A stretch of DNA of 64,000 bases from Clostridium disporicum (GCF_001405015.1 NZ_CYZX01000021.1:1-64000), one strand, 5' to 3'; shown: positions 16,606 through 25,313, numbered from the stretch's first letter. The notes: generated from the sequence alone by a model not told the origin. Translations and numbers: made by a program.

Positions 16606-16869
16606 TTACGCCATAGCGTTTAATTTTGCAGCTAATCTTGATTTCTTTCTAGCAGCCATGTTCTTGTGAACAGTTCCTTTTTGAGCAGCCATGTCTAAAG
16701 ACTTAGCAGCTTTAACGAATAAAGCTTTAGCTTCTTCAGCGTTGTTAGCAGCTACAGCAGCTTCAAACTTCTTTATAGCAGTTTTTAAAGCTGATTTAAC
16801 CATTCTGTTTTCTAAAGTCTTCTTTTCAGTAACTTTAATTCTTTTCTTTGCTGATTTTATGTTTGCCAT
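16606..16869 (-). CDS. rpsT: 30S ribosomal protein S20
   Basis: An 87-residue basic protein of the small ribosomal subunit, with the typical start MANIKSAKKRIKVTEKK, alanine- and lysine-rich helices and the C-terminal KNMAARKKSRLAAKLNA. The ribosome binding site AAGGGGGTGA lies upstream of the ATG. It is a single gene with its own strong promoter, on the opposite strand to its neighbours, as is usual in Clostridium. Confidence 0.98.
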   Translation of the reverse strand: MANIKSAKKRIKVTEKKTLENRMVKSALKTAIKKFEAAVAANNAEEAKALFVKAAKSLDMAAQKGTVHKNMAARKKSRLAAKLNAMA

Positions 16870-16949
16870 TCAATTCACCCCCTTAAAATTTTATAGGGCC
16901 TCTGCAGTTTTTGGGGAATCTGCGTACGAGTTCATTTTTAACATAAGTT

Positions 16950-16978
16950 ATTATAACACCGAAACTTTGTAAGTTCAA
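16950..16978 (-). promoter_or_regulatory. Strong sigma-A promoter of rpsT
   Basis: On the minus strand: TTGAAC (16973-16978) - 17 bp - TATAAT (16950-16955). The leader is about 75 nt to the ATG and contains a small possible hairpin (GCAG/CTGC). Confidence 0.88.
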
Positions 16979-17044
16979 GTATGAAATTAAAAGTTATTTG
17001 GGAAAATAATTTTGATGATATAAGAAAAGCTAAGGAGGAAAGAT

Positions 17045-18019
17045 ATGATTAATATAAGAACAGACCTCGCAATCGAGGCTAAGCAAGCATATACAGAAGA
17101 AAATAAGAGAGAATTGGATGGCGTGAAAGTTGACGAAGAATATGAAGGAGAGGTTAAAATTACCACTGTAACTATAGAAAGTGATGAGGCTGGACGTGAA
17201 CTTGGAAAGCCAAAAGGCCACTATATAACCCTTGATATTCCAGATTTTGCACTATATGACGGTGAAAGCATGGATGAAGTATCAAAAGTTTTTGGTAAAA
17301 CTTTGAAGAAATTAGTAGATATAGATAAAGATAAGTTAGTATTAGTAGTTGGATTAGGAAATTGGAATGTTACACCAGACGCATTAGGTCCAAAAGTTGT
17401 TGAAAAAACAATGGTAACAAGACATATTAAAGAATTAATGCCAGATGCTATAGATGATTCTGTAAGACCTGTATGTGCATTGGCTCCAGGTGTTTTAGGA
17501 ATAACAGGAGTGGAAACAGGGGAGATAGTTAAATCTTTAGTAGATAGGATAAAACCAAGTTTAGTAATCTGTGTAGATGCATTAGGAGCTAGAAAGCTTG
17601 AAAGAGTTAATAGAACTATACAAATTGGAGATACAGGAATTTCTCCAGGAGCTGGTGTAGGAAATCATAGAATGCAAATAAATGAAGAAAGTTTAGGATG
17701 TAAAGTAATAGCAGTAGGAGTTCCTACAGTTGTCCATGCAGCTACTATAGTTAATGATACTATGGATTTATTATTAGATGAACTAATTAGTAAAGCAGAA
17801 ACAGGTAAGGAGTTCTATAATATGCTACATTCAGTAGATCGTGCAGAAAAGAATGCATTAATAAGAGAAGTATTGACTCCTTTTGTTGGAGAACTTATGG
17901 TTACACCTAAAGATGTAGATTTAGTTGTAGAAAATTTAGCTAAAGTTGTAGCAAATGGAATAAACATAGCAATTCAACCAGATATGGAATTAGAAGATAT
18001 AAATAAATTTCTAAATTAG
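17045..18019 (+). CDS. gpr: Germination protease GPR (spore protease)
   Basis: A 324-residue endopeptidase that degrades small acid-soluble spore proteins at germination; made as a zymogen in the forespore. The N-terminal propeptide region (MINIRTDLAIEA) and the conserved core (VVGLGNWNVTPDALGP, VCVDALGA-type segment, GAGVGNHR) are present. AAGGAGG precedes the ATG. The spoIIP region follows, the same order as in Bacillus. Confidence 0.95.
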   Translation: MINIRTDLAIEAKQAYTEENKRELDGVKVDEEYEGEVKITTVTIESDEAGRELGKPKGHYITLDIPDFALYDGESMDEVSKVFGKTLKKLVDIDKDKLVLVVGLGNWNVTPDALGPKVVEKTMVTRHIKELMPDAIDDSVRPVCALAPGVLGITGVETGEIVKSLVDRIKPSLVICVDALGARKLERVNRTIQIGDTGISPGAGVGNHRMQINEESLGCKVIAVGVPTVVHAATIVNDTMDLLLDELISKAETGKEFYNMLHSVDRAEKNALIREVLTPFVGELMVTPKDVDLVVENLAKVVANGINIAIQPDMELEDINKFLN

Positions 18020-18041
18020 TCTAGTGGTGAATGATTATGTC

Positions 18042-18079
18042 AATCCTCCCATATACATAAAGTGTAAGGGGGGATTTTT
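18042..18079 (+). terminator. gpr terminator that also carries the next ribosome binding site
   Basis: Arms AATCCTCCC (18042-18050) and GGGGGGATT (18068-18076), with one G-U pair, are followed by a short T-rich stretch. The G-rich 3' arm is also the only ribosome binding site for the TTG at 18082. Terminator formation would therefore hide that site. Confidence 0.55.
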
Positions 18080-18081
18080 AT

Positions 18082-19190
18082 TTGAAAGGGTATATAGATA
18101 TAAGAAATAAAATTGCAAAAAGAAAAGGTTTTAGGGTCAAATATATAATATTTTTTATAGTGATTCTATTTTTTCTTTTAGATTTTTTTTAGTTATAAAT
18201 AGTAATAGTGAACGAGGAAGTTTGCCGTATGTACAACTATTAAATTTTTCTATGCCAATAGTAGAAGTTCAGGCTTATGATGAAGGTGTATATATAGAAA
18301 ATAAATTAGATTTGAAAGAGGTAGTTATAGAAACTTTAGGAGTAAAGAATATAAGTACCTATGGGATTATAAGTAATGAAATAAGTTTCTTTAAAAATAT
18401 TAAGATAGATAGTACTTTTAATATAACAGAAACTGCAACTAAACCTATTTTACCTTTTTTTTCACCTTATGAATTGAGTGAAAATAGCATGGTGATGGTT
18501 AATGAAGAAGAGTCTGGTGTATTTAATAAGGTTAGTGCAGCTTATGATCCAAAATTAAAATTAGAATTAGAATTAGAAGGATTAAATAAGAAAATTTTGC
18601 TCCATTACACTCATAGTCAAGAAGGATATTCAGAGATTGGGGCTAAAGGGAATTGGAATTCCTTTGATAATAGCTTAAATATAATGGGGGTTGGTGATGT
18701 TTTAACAAAAGAGCTTGAAGAGGGATATGGAATATCGGTGATAAATGATAAGACAATACATGATATTGATTATACTAAATGTTACGAGCAATCATATAAA
18801 ACAGTTGAAATGTATTTGCAGGAATATGGAGATTTTGATCTTATAATAGATCTTCATAGAAACTCTGCTACTGAAAGTATGACTACTGTTAATTTGAATG
18901 GTGAAGACTTAGCGAGAATTATGTTTGTAACAGCACAAAATAGTCCAAGGTATATAGCTAATATGGAATTAGCACAACAATTTACAAGTATAGCAGAAGG
19001 AGTATTTCCTACACTATTGAGTGGAATGCCAATTTTAGATAGACCTAGTGGGATATATGGAAATAATTTAGGGTTAAGTGATAACATGATACTTATAGAG
19101 TTAGGAACAAATGAAAATAGTATAGAAGATGCAAAAAGAAGCACTAAATATATAGCAAGAATTATAGCAGAGTATTTAAAAGATAAATAA
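18082..19190 (+). pseudogene. spoIIP paralogue broken by a frameshift in a T-tract
   Basis: A second SpoIIP-like gene (peptidoglycan amidase of the engulfment complex) next to an intact copy. The first frame runs from TTG 18082 through a basic region and a membrane helix (KYIIFFIVILFFLL), then stops at 18190-18192 after an 8-T tract (18183-18190). One more T would give gat-ttt-ttt-tta-gtt and continue into NSNSERGSLPYVQLLNFSMP, matching the neighbour (NSYSERGALPYVQLLNFSMP). The remaining open frame to 19190 encodes the external domain. Active-site motifs also differ: YTHSQE for HTHSHE and LHRN for LHRD. Decay is the simplest reading; a sequencing slip or T-tract slippage is possible. Confidence 0.75.
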
Positions 19191-19403
19191 GCAAAATGTC
19201 TTTTTAAAAGCTTTTACTAATTTTTTTATAATTAAAGTTAAGAATTTGATGTATGAAATATTTTTGGTTTGTATTAATAATTATGTAAAACCCTCATATA
19301 CATAATAAAAGAAACATGCTACTCACATGAGTTTATATATGTAAGTTCAAATAACTAAATTTAAGATTTAGATTTTTACTTAAAAGTATGGAGGGATATT
19401 TAC

Positions 19404-20525
19404 ATGGAAAGATATTATTCAAATAACTTTAAGTTTAACAGAGGAGGACCTATAAATAATCTTAGGGCAAGAGGAAAAACAAAATTTAGTATTGGATATA
19501 TAGTTATGATTTTGATTGTTATATTTTTAGCCTTTAGAGCTTTTAATGTTATAAATAGCTATAGTGAAAGAGGGGCTTTGCCATATGTTCAATTATTAAA
19601 TTTTTCTATGCCTGTAGTCGAGACAACAGTTTATGATGAAAGTGTTCATTATGAAAGCAAACTAACATTAAAGAAGGTTATTGCAGAAACATTAGGATTA
19701 ACTAAAATAAGTACTTCTAGCATTATAGGAAATGAGATAAGTTTATTTAAGAATATAGGAAATCCGGAAGTAACAAGTAAATCAAGTATACCGTTTTTAT
19801 CACGATATGAAGTAAGTGAAAATAGTATAGCTAAGGTTACGGAGGAAGATTTAGCGCAATTAAATGCAGTAAGTGAGGCTTTTGATCCAAATTTAAAGGC
19901 CATATTAGAACCTTTAAATATTAAAGTTCTAATATATCATACTCATAGCCATGAAGGTTATGCAGAAATAGGATCAGATGCTAGATGGAATACCGATAAT
20001 GAAGATATTAATGTAATAGGTGTCGGAGATGTTTTAGCTAAAGAGTTAGAAGAAGGCTATGGAATAACAGTAATACATGATAAGACTATTCATGATAATA
20101 ATTATACTGTATGTTATGATAGGTCACAGGAGACCCTTCAAAATTATCTAAATGAATATGGAGATTTTGATTTGATAATAGATTTACACAGAGATTCTGT
20201 GGAAGATAAGAATCTTGTGACAGCTAATATAAATGGACAAGATTTAGCTAGAATAATGTTTGTAACAAGTGTAAATAGTAGTAGATTGGAAGCTAATACA
20301 GCTTTAGCTAGTAGTTTAGCAGGAATAACAAACAATTTATTTCCAGGACTTATGAGAAATAAAGACATATTCCATTATGAAATTGGAGGTATAAATGGAT
20401 TTAATATGAGTTTGAGTGATAACATTGTCGTTTGGGAAGTAGGAGCAAATGTAAATACATCAGTTGAGGCAAAACTTTCAGCTAAGTATATGGCAAGAGT
20501 AATAGCAGAGTACTTTAAAGAGTAA
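19404..20525 (+). CDS. spoIIP: Stage II sporulation protein P
   Basis: A 373-residue membrane-anchored N-acetylmuramoyl-L-alanine amidase that works with SpoIID and SpoIIM to thin septal peptidoglycan during engulfment. One N-terminal membrane helix (about residues 31-50) precedes a linker and the catalytic domain, with IYHTHSHEGY and LIIDLHRDS intact. GGAGGG precedes the ATG. It shares upstream sequence CATATACATAA with the decayed copy, which supports a tandem duplication. It is followed by a hairpin terminator that overlaps the next gene's ribosome binding site. Confidence 0.93.
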   Translation: MERYYSNNFKFNRGGPINNLRARGKTKFSIGYIVMILIVIFLAFRAFNVINSYSERGALPYVQLLNFSMPVVETTVYDESVHYESKLTLKKVIAETLGLTKISTSSIIGNEISLFKNIGNPEVTSKSSIPFLSRYEVSENSIAKVTEEDLAQLNAVSEAFDPNLKAILEPLNIKVLIYHTHSHEGYAEIGSDARWNTDNEDINVIGVGDVLAKELEEGYGITVIHDKTIHDNNYTVCYDRSQETLQNYLNEYGDFDLIIDLHRDSVEDKNLVTANINGQDLARIMFVTSVNSSRLEANTALASSLAGITNNLFPGLMRNKDIFHYEIGGINGFNMSLSDNIVVWEVGANVNTSVEAKLSAKYMARVIAEYFKE

Positions 20526-20554
20526 AAATAATTGAATAAAATTATAAAAAAGTG

Positions 20555-20593
20555 AGCATCCTTATAGCTAGTAAGTTAGGGGGTGCTTTTTTT
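20555..20593 (+). terminator. spoIIP terminator overlapping the next ribosome binding site
   Basis: Arms AGCATCC (20555-20561) and GGGTGCT (20581-20587), with one G-U pair, are followed by seven T. The sequence GGGGGTG (20579-20585) is the ribosome binding site of the gene starting at 20594, so the terminator stem and ribosome binding exclude each other. Confidence 0.65.
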
Positions 20594-21028
20594 ATGAAAA
20601 AGTATTTTATATTTTGTATAATTGCAATATTAATAATAGTAAGTGTAATAAAAATAAATATAATAAATACAGAAATTCTATCTCCTGTGGGGAATTTCCA
20701 AGATAATTTTAATAAAATAAATGAAGAATTTGGTGAGGATTTTTCAGAATTTATTATGGATAAATCGCCGATGAAAATTTATTTAGGAGAAGAGGGAGAT
20801 AATTCTGCAACAGTAAAAATAAATAAAAAAGAAATTAATTTAACCAAAAATAATCCGTTTTTGAAAATTTTTAATCCTGTTATAGATTTTTTTAAAAATA
20901 GTTATAAGAAAATAGAAGAAAAGTTTAATGAAAAAACAGAGAGCAAAGAAAATGTTAAGGAAATAGAAAATAAGGGTGAATTGGAAAACGTAGTTGAAGA
21001 TTTTATTAATTCTTTAGAAGGTGAATAA
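20594..21028 (+). CDS. Unknown membrane-anchored acidic/basic protein
   Basis: A 144-residue protein with an N-terminal membrane helix (MKKYFIFCIIAILIIVSVI) that may be a signal anchor, then a hydrophilic domain and a Lys/Glu-rich tail likely to be coiled coil (about residues 100-144). I do not recognise the family. ATG 20594 is chosen because GGGGGTG lies 8 nt upstream; an in-frame start at 20552 would read through the terminator. Its position between spoIIP and lepA suggests a sporulation envelope role, by context only. Confidence 0.65.
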   Translation: MKKYFIFCIIAILIIVSVIKINIINTEILSPVGNFQDNFNKINEEFGEDFSEFIMDKSPMKIYLGEEGDNSATVKINKKEINLTKNNPFLKIFNPVIDFFKNSYKKIEEKFNEKTESKENVKEIENKGELENVVEDFINSLEGE

Positions 21029-21077
21029 TATTTTTAATAATTACACAGTAATAAGTTATAGTTATAACCCAATATTC

Positions 21078-21108
21078 TTGACACCTCCTCGGTGATATAT
21101 GTTATAAT
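21078..21108 (+). promoter_or_regulatory. Promoter of lepA
   Basis: TTGACA (21078-21083) and TATAAT (21103-21108) are 19 bp apart. The TG at 21100-21101 makes an extended -10 element, which tolerates the long spacer. Confidence 0.65.
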
Positions 21109-21128
21109 TTAGCTTGATTTAATTAAAT

Positions 21129-21174
21129 GGGGGTGAAAAAGCTGCTTTATTGTTTAAAGTAGTTAAGATATATG
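21129..21174 (+). promoter_or_regulatory. Hairpin-bridged ribosome binding site of lepA
   Basis: The Shine-Dalgarno sequence GGGGGTG (21129-21135) is 36 nt from the ATG at 21172. A 10-bp hairpin lies between: AGCTGCTTTA (21140-21149), loop TTGTT, TAAAGTAGTT (21155-21164), with two G-U pairs. Excluding it gives 4 + 7 = 11 nt, the same geometry as at spoVAE. An in-frame stop (TAG, 21160-21162) rules out an earlier start. Confidence 0.65.
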
Positions 21175-22977
21175 CAAAGTAATAGACAATCAAAGATAAG
21201 AAATTTCTCAATAGTAGCTCATATAGATCATGGTAAATCAACATTAGCAGATAGACTATTAGAGATAACAGGAACCCTTACCCAAAGAGAAATGGAAGAA
21301 CAAGTTCTTGATAATATGGAGATTGAAAAAGAAAGAGGAATAACTATTAAATCTCAAGCAGCAAGACTGGTTTATAGACGTCCGAATGGTGAAGAATACA
21401 TATTAAACCTTATTGATACTCCAGGTCACGTAGACTTTACATATGAGGTTTCAAGAAGCTTAGCTGCATGTGAAGGAGCTGTATTAGTTGTAGATGCAAC
21501 TCAAGGAATACAAGCACAAACTTTAGCTAACTGTTATTTAGCATTAGATAACGATCTTGAAATAGCTCCTGTTATAAATAAAGTTGACTTAGCATCAGCA
21601 AGACCTGATGAAGTTAAGCAAGAAATTGAAGATGTTATAGGAATAGAAGCTCATGATGCACCTATGATATCTGCAAAAACAGGTTTAAATGTAGAAGATG
21701 TTTTAGAAACGATAGTAGAAAAAGTTCCAGCGCCATCAGGTGATGAAGAAGCACCATTAAAATGTTTAATATTTGATTCATACTATGATAGCTACAAAGG
21801 TGTAGTATGCTATGTAAGAGTAATTGATGGTAAAGTTAAGCCTGGTACAAAGATTAAGCTTATGAACACAAATAAGGTTTATGATGTAACAGAAGTGGGA
21901 GTATTTACTCCAAGACTATTACCAATAGGTGAGTTAATGGCTGGAGATGTTGGTTATATAACAGCTTCAATTAAAAATGTTGCAGACGCAAGAGTTGGTG
22001 ACACTATAACAGAAGCAGATAGACCAACTGAACATGCACTTCCAGGGTATAAGAAAGCAGTACCAATGGTTTACTCAGGTATATATCCAGTAGATGGTGC
22101 TAAATATGATGAATTAAAAGAAGCATTAGAAAAACTACAAATAAATGATGCTGCTTTAGATTTCGAACCAGAAACATCAATAGCTTTAGGATTTGGATTT
22201 AGATGCGGATTCTTAGGATTACTTCATATGGAAATAATTCAAGAAAGAATTGAAAGAGAATTTAATTTAGATATTATTACTACTGCTCCATCAGTTATTT
22301 ATAAAGTTACAAAGACTAATGGAGAGATGATAGAACTTACGAATCCAACTAATTTACCAGAACCAACAGAGATAGATTTTATGGAAGAGCCAGTAGTTAA
22401 GGCTAACATAATATCACCAACTGATTACGTTGGAGCTATAATGGATTTATGTCAAGAAAGAAGAGGAACATTTATTGATATGCAATATCTAGAAGAAACA
22501 AGAGTTTCTATAGCTTATGATATTCCATTAAATGAAATAGTTTATGATTTCTTTGACACATTAAAATCAAGAACAAGAGGATATGCATCATTTGATTATG
22601 AATTAAAAGGTTATGCAAGAACTGAACTTGTTAAGCTTGATATATTACTAAATGGAGATGTAGTAGATGCATTATCTATGATTGTTCCAAAAGAAAGAGC
22701 TTATCATAAAGGTAGAGGTATAGCAGAAAAGTTAAAGGAAATAATTCCAAGACAAATGTTTGAAGTACCAATTCAAGCTGCTGTAGGTTCTAAAGTTATA
22801 GCAAGAGAAACTGTTAAAGCGATGAGAAAAGACGTACTTGCTAAATGTTATGGTGGAGATATATCAAGAAAGAAGAAGCTTCTTGAAAAGCAAAAAGAAG
22901 GTAAGAAGAGAATGAGACAGGTAGGTTCTGTTGAAGTTCCACAAGAAGCATTTATGGCTGTATTAAAAGTAGACTAA
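21172..22977 (+). CDS. lepA: Elongation factor 4 (LepA GTPase)
   Basis: A 601-residue translational GTPase that acts on stalled or mistranslocated ribosomes. The G1 motif AHIDHGKS, G3 DTPGHVD and G4 NKVD are present, and the C-terminus GGDISRKKKLLEKQKEGKKRMRQ is diagnostic for LepA. ATG 21172 gives the usual MQSNRQ start. It lacks a close Shine-Dalgarno sequence; the likely one is 36 nt upstream, behind a hairpin. It has its own promoter and an 11-bp terminator. Confidence 0.97.
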   Translation: MQSNRQSKIRNFSIVAHIDHGKSTLADRLLEITGTLTQREMEEQVLDNMEIEKERGITIKSQAARLVYRRPNGEEYILNLIDTPGHVDFTYEVSRSLAACEGAVLVVDATQGIQAQTLANCYLALDNDLEIAPVINKVDLASARPDEVKQEIEDVIGIEAHDAPMISAKTGLNVEDVLETIVEKVPAPSGDEEAPLKCLIFDSYYDSYKGVVCYVRVIDGKVKPGTKIKLMNTNKVYDVTEVGVFTPRLLPIGELMAGDVGYITASIKNVADARVGDTITEADRPTEHALPGYKKAVPMVYSGIYPVDGAKYDELKEALEKLQINDAALDFEPETSIALGFGFRCGFLGLLHMEIIQERIEREFNLDIITTAPSVIYKVTKTNGEMIELTNPTNLPEPTEIDFMEEPVVKANIISPTDYVGAIMDLCQERRGTFIDMQYLEETRVSIAYDIPLNEIVYDFFDTLKSRTRGYASFDYELKGYARTELVKLDILLNGDVVDALSMIVPKERAYHKGRGIAEKLKEIIPRQMFEVPIQAAVGSKVIARETVKAMRKDVLAKCYGGDISRKKKLLEKQKEGKKRMRQVGSVEVPQEAFMAVLKVD

Positions 22978-22985
22978 TATATATA

Positions 22986-23018
22986 AAGGAGCTGTTGACA
23001 AAGTGAACAGCTCCTTAT
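22986..23018. terminator. Terminator between lepA and the patatin gene
   Basis: Perfect 11-bp stem AAGGAGCTGTT/AACAGCTCCTT (22986-22996 and 23006-23016) with a 9-nt loop. A T-rich tail follows, and the two flanking genes converge on it. Confidence 0.8.
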
Positions 23019-23930
23019 TTATTTATAAAAAATATTATCTATATAATTATAAAGCTCTGTTAAATCAAGAGAATCAGCAATATTTTTTAAGAGAGAAACT
23101 TTTTTGTAATCATCCATTTCAATATGATCAGGAATTATTGGATTTAATCTAAAATAATTTTGCATAAATAATTCTTTGCAATAAATATCTTCAACTAGAC
23201 TAGAGCCTTCTAAAAGAATAGTTAATATAGGAGATTTAATGCTTATAAATGGATCAAATGCCCATTGAAGCATACCCCATTTAGCTGTATTAGAGGCAAT
23301 TTTATTTGGATAGTTACCAGTACCTATAGAAAGTATTCTTAGTTGACTAGAACTACTTATAGAATCCAGTTTACTAAGTGCAAAGAATGAAGCTATTGGA
23401 GTAGGATTATTTACAACAACTCCCCCATCTATAAAGCCTTTATGAGATGGGAAATATGTAGGAGCAGCAGAACTAGCAAGTGCAGCATCAATAACAGAGA
23501 ATTCAGCAGTAGTATTATCAGTTAAATTATTTAAAAAAACTGGTTCCCAAGAGTTTGATGTGAAGCCGTTAGTGCTAAAGGTAGGAATAAAAACATAAGG
23601 ATGTAAATCTTTTAATTTTAAGTCTTCTGGAAAGTTAGCTTTCAGTTCTTTTAATAAATTTTTACTGCTAAATTTGGGTATAAAAAAATTCGGTCTTTTT
23701 TTTGAAAATATTTTTTTTATATTTTCTTCATTGTAAAGATTATCAATTGCATAAGAATTTTTTGAATATGCTAAATATAGTGCAATTATTGAACCGGTTG
23801 AGGTGCCAGCAAATAAATCTATATCTTCTAATAAAGTAGGATATTTTTGAGTTAATCTAAGAATTATTCTAGTTGAAAGAGCACCTTTTATACCACCACC
23901 GTCAAAAGATAGAATTTTAAAATTCTTCAA
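23019..23930 (-). CDS. Patatin-like phospholipase
   Basis: A 303-residue predicted lipid acyl hydrolase. The oxyanion hole FDGGGIKG (residues 9-16), the nucleophile elbow GTSTGS and the DGG motif (GFIDGGVVVNNP) are all present, giving an intact Ser-Asp dyad. There is no signal peptide. The start is TTG (23930-23928) with AAGGAG upstream. Patatins also serve as effectors of cyclic-nucleotide defence systems, but no nucleotidyltransferase partner is nearby. Divergent from hemW with a palindrome between. Confidence 0.88.
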   Translation of the reverse strand: MKNFKILSFDGGGIKGALSTRIILRLTQKYPTLLEDIDLFAGTSTGSIIALYLAYSKNSYAIDNLYNEENIKKIFSKKRPNFFIPKFSSKNLLKELKANFPEDLKLKDLHPYVFIPTFSTNGFTSNSWEPVFLNNLTDNTTAEFSVIDAALASSAAPTYFPSHKGFIDGGVVVNNPTPIASFFALSKLDSISSSSQLRILSIGTGNYPNKIASNTAKWGMLQWAFDPFISIKSPILTILLEGSSLVEDIYCKELFMQNYFRLNPIIPDHIEMDDYKKVSLLKNIADSLDLTELYNYIDNIFYK

Positions 23931-23978
23931 TGGAAATTTACTCCTTAAGATTAATATATATTATTTTATTCAAAAATG

Positions 23979-24005
23979 TTTTATATGATAATTTATCATA
24001 TAAAA
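23979..24005. promoter_or_regulatory. Palindrome in the patatin-hemW divergent region
   Basis: Perfect inverted repeat TTTTATATGATA (23979-23990) - ATT - TATCATATAAAA (23994-24005). It contains TATGAT on both strands, so it may hold two opposed -10 elements, or be an operator for both genes. Confidence 0.45.
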
Positions 24006-24038
24006 AGATAAATAGAAAAGATGAAAGAGTTGAGATAG

Positions 24039-25169
24039 ATGAAAGAGATTAGTTTATATATACATATTCCATTTTGTAAGCAGAAATGTTTTTATTGTGA
24101 TTTTCCATCATATTCAGGAAAAGAAAGATTTAAGGAAGATTATGTGGATGCACTTATTGAGGAAATAGAAAAAAGAGCTAGAGGTTATATAATTAAAACT
24201 ATTTTTATTGGAGGCGGAACACCATCATATTTAGAAGTAAATCAAATAGAAAAGCTATTATTAGCAATAAATAAGCTTAATCTTCATAAAGATATCGAAT
24301 TTAGTATGGAATGTAATCCAGGAGTTTTATTTAAAGAAAAATTGATAGCTATGAAAAATGGTGGAGTTAATAGGATTAGTTTTGGATTACAATCTACAAA
24401 AGATTCGTTATTGAAGGAAGTTGGTCGTATTCATAGCTATGAGGAGTTTTTAGATAATTTTAAATTAGCAAGAGAGTTAGGATTTAAAAATATTAATGTA
24501 GATATAATGTATGGACTGCCTAATCAAACAGTTGAAGATTGGAAAGATACATTAGAAACTATATGCAGTATAAAGCCAGAGCACATATCTGCATATAGTT
24601 TAATAATTGAAGAGGGAACTGTTTTCTATAATTTATATGAAAAAGGATTGTTGAAGCTTCCTACTGAAGAAATGGAAAGAGAAATGGATAAATTAACAAA
24701 AGGTGTATTAAAAGATCATGGGTATCACCAATATGAAATATCCAATTATAGTTTAGATGGAAAAGAGTGTGAGCATAATAAGGTATACTGGCAGTTAAAA
24801 GACTATATAGGTTTAGGTACTGCAGCAAGTTCTTATATAGATGGTACAAGAATTAAAAATATTGATAATATTGAAGAATATATAAGTAAAATTAACTCTG
24901 GCATAGAAGTATATGAAGAGAAGTATATTAATTCTGAAGAAGATGAAATAGAAGAATTTATATTTATGGGATTAAGAATGAATAAAGGAATAAGTATTAA
25001 GGAATTCGAGGAAAGATTTAATATGTCAGTAGAGAGTATATATGAAAAAGTCTTAGAGAAAAATATAAAGAATGGTTTCTTAAAGAAAGAAAACGGTAGA
25101 ATATACCTAACATCAATAGGGATGGACTTTTCTAATAATGTAATGGCAGAATTTATATTAGACAAATAA
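24039..25169 (+). CDS. hemW: Radical SAM heme chaperone HemW
   Basis: A 376-residue radical SAM protein of the HemN/HemW family, lying in the conserved lepA-hemW-hrcA order. The cluster motif CKQKCFYCDF (CxxxCxxC) is near the N-terminus, followed by GGGTPS and the C-terminal HemN domain (EEFIFMGLRMNKGIS). HemW proteins insert heme rather than oxidise coproporphyrinogen, and the context favours this name. The ribosome binding site is weak (AAAGAGTTGAG). Confidence 0.92.
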   Translation: MKEISLYIHIPFCKQKCFYCDFPSYSGKERFKEDYVDALIEEIEKRARGYIIKTIFIGGGTPSYLEVNQIEKLLLAINKLNLHKDIEFSMECNPGVLFKEKLIAMKNGGVNRISFGLQSTKDSLLKEVGRIHSYEEFLDNFKLARELGFKNINVDIMYGLPNQTVEDWKDTLETICSIKPEHISAYSLIIEEGTVFYNLYEKGLLKLPTEEMEREMDKLTKGVLKDHGYHQYEISNYSLDGKECEHNKVYWQLKDYIGLGTAASSYIDGTRIKNIDNIEEYISKINSGIEVYEEKYINSEEDEIEEFIFMGLRMNKGISIKEFEERFNMSVESIYEKVLEKNIKNGFLKKENGRIYLTSIGMDFSNNVMAEFILDK

Positions 25170-25271
25170 ATGAAATGGTAGTAAATGAAAGAAAAATAAA
25201 GGAAATAAGAGATAAACTTGAAAAAATAAAAAGTTATAAAAAATATTCTGAAAATTTAACGTAATATGAAA

Positions 25272-25300
25272 TTGACAAAAAAGCTAAAGAATAATATATT
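25272..25300 (+). promoter_or_regulatory. Sigma-A promoter of the hrcA heat-shock operon
   Basis: TTGACA (25272-25277) - 17 bp - TATATT (25295-25300), with the CIRCE operator starting 13 bp downstream. Confidence 0.85.
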
Positions 25301-25313
25301 GTTAATGTAGTCA

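Noticed and set aside
19291..19310. Sporulation-sigma promoter at CATATACATAA upstream of spoIIP
   Set aside because: The element is shared by both spoIIP copies and resembles forespore or mother-cell -10 sequences, but no -35 partner fits at a normal distance. It is mentioned only as evidence for the duplication.
23019..23930. Patatin as a CapV-type defence effector
   Set aside because: A cyclic-nucleotide synthase and other defence genes are missing next to it; neighbours are housekeeping genes, so a stand-alone phospholipase is the safer reading.
25175..25264. 29-codon open frame between hemW and the hrcA promoter
   Set aside because: It has no ribosome binding site and overlaps the end of hemW by position only; the composition is simple Lys/Glu. 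It ends before the hrcA promoter. Likely chance.
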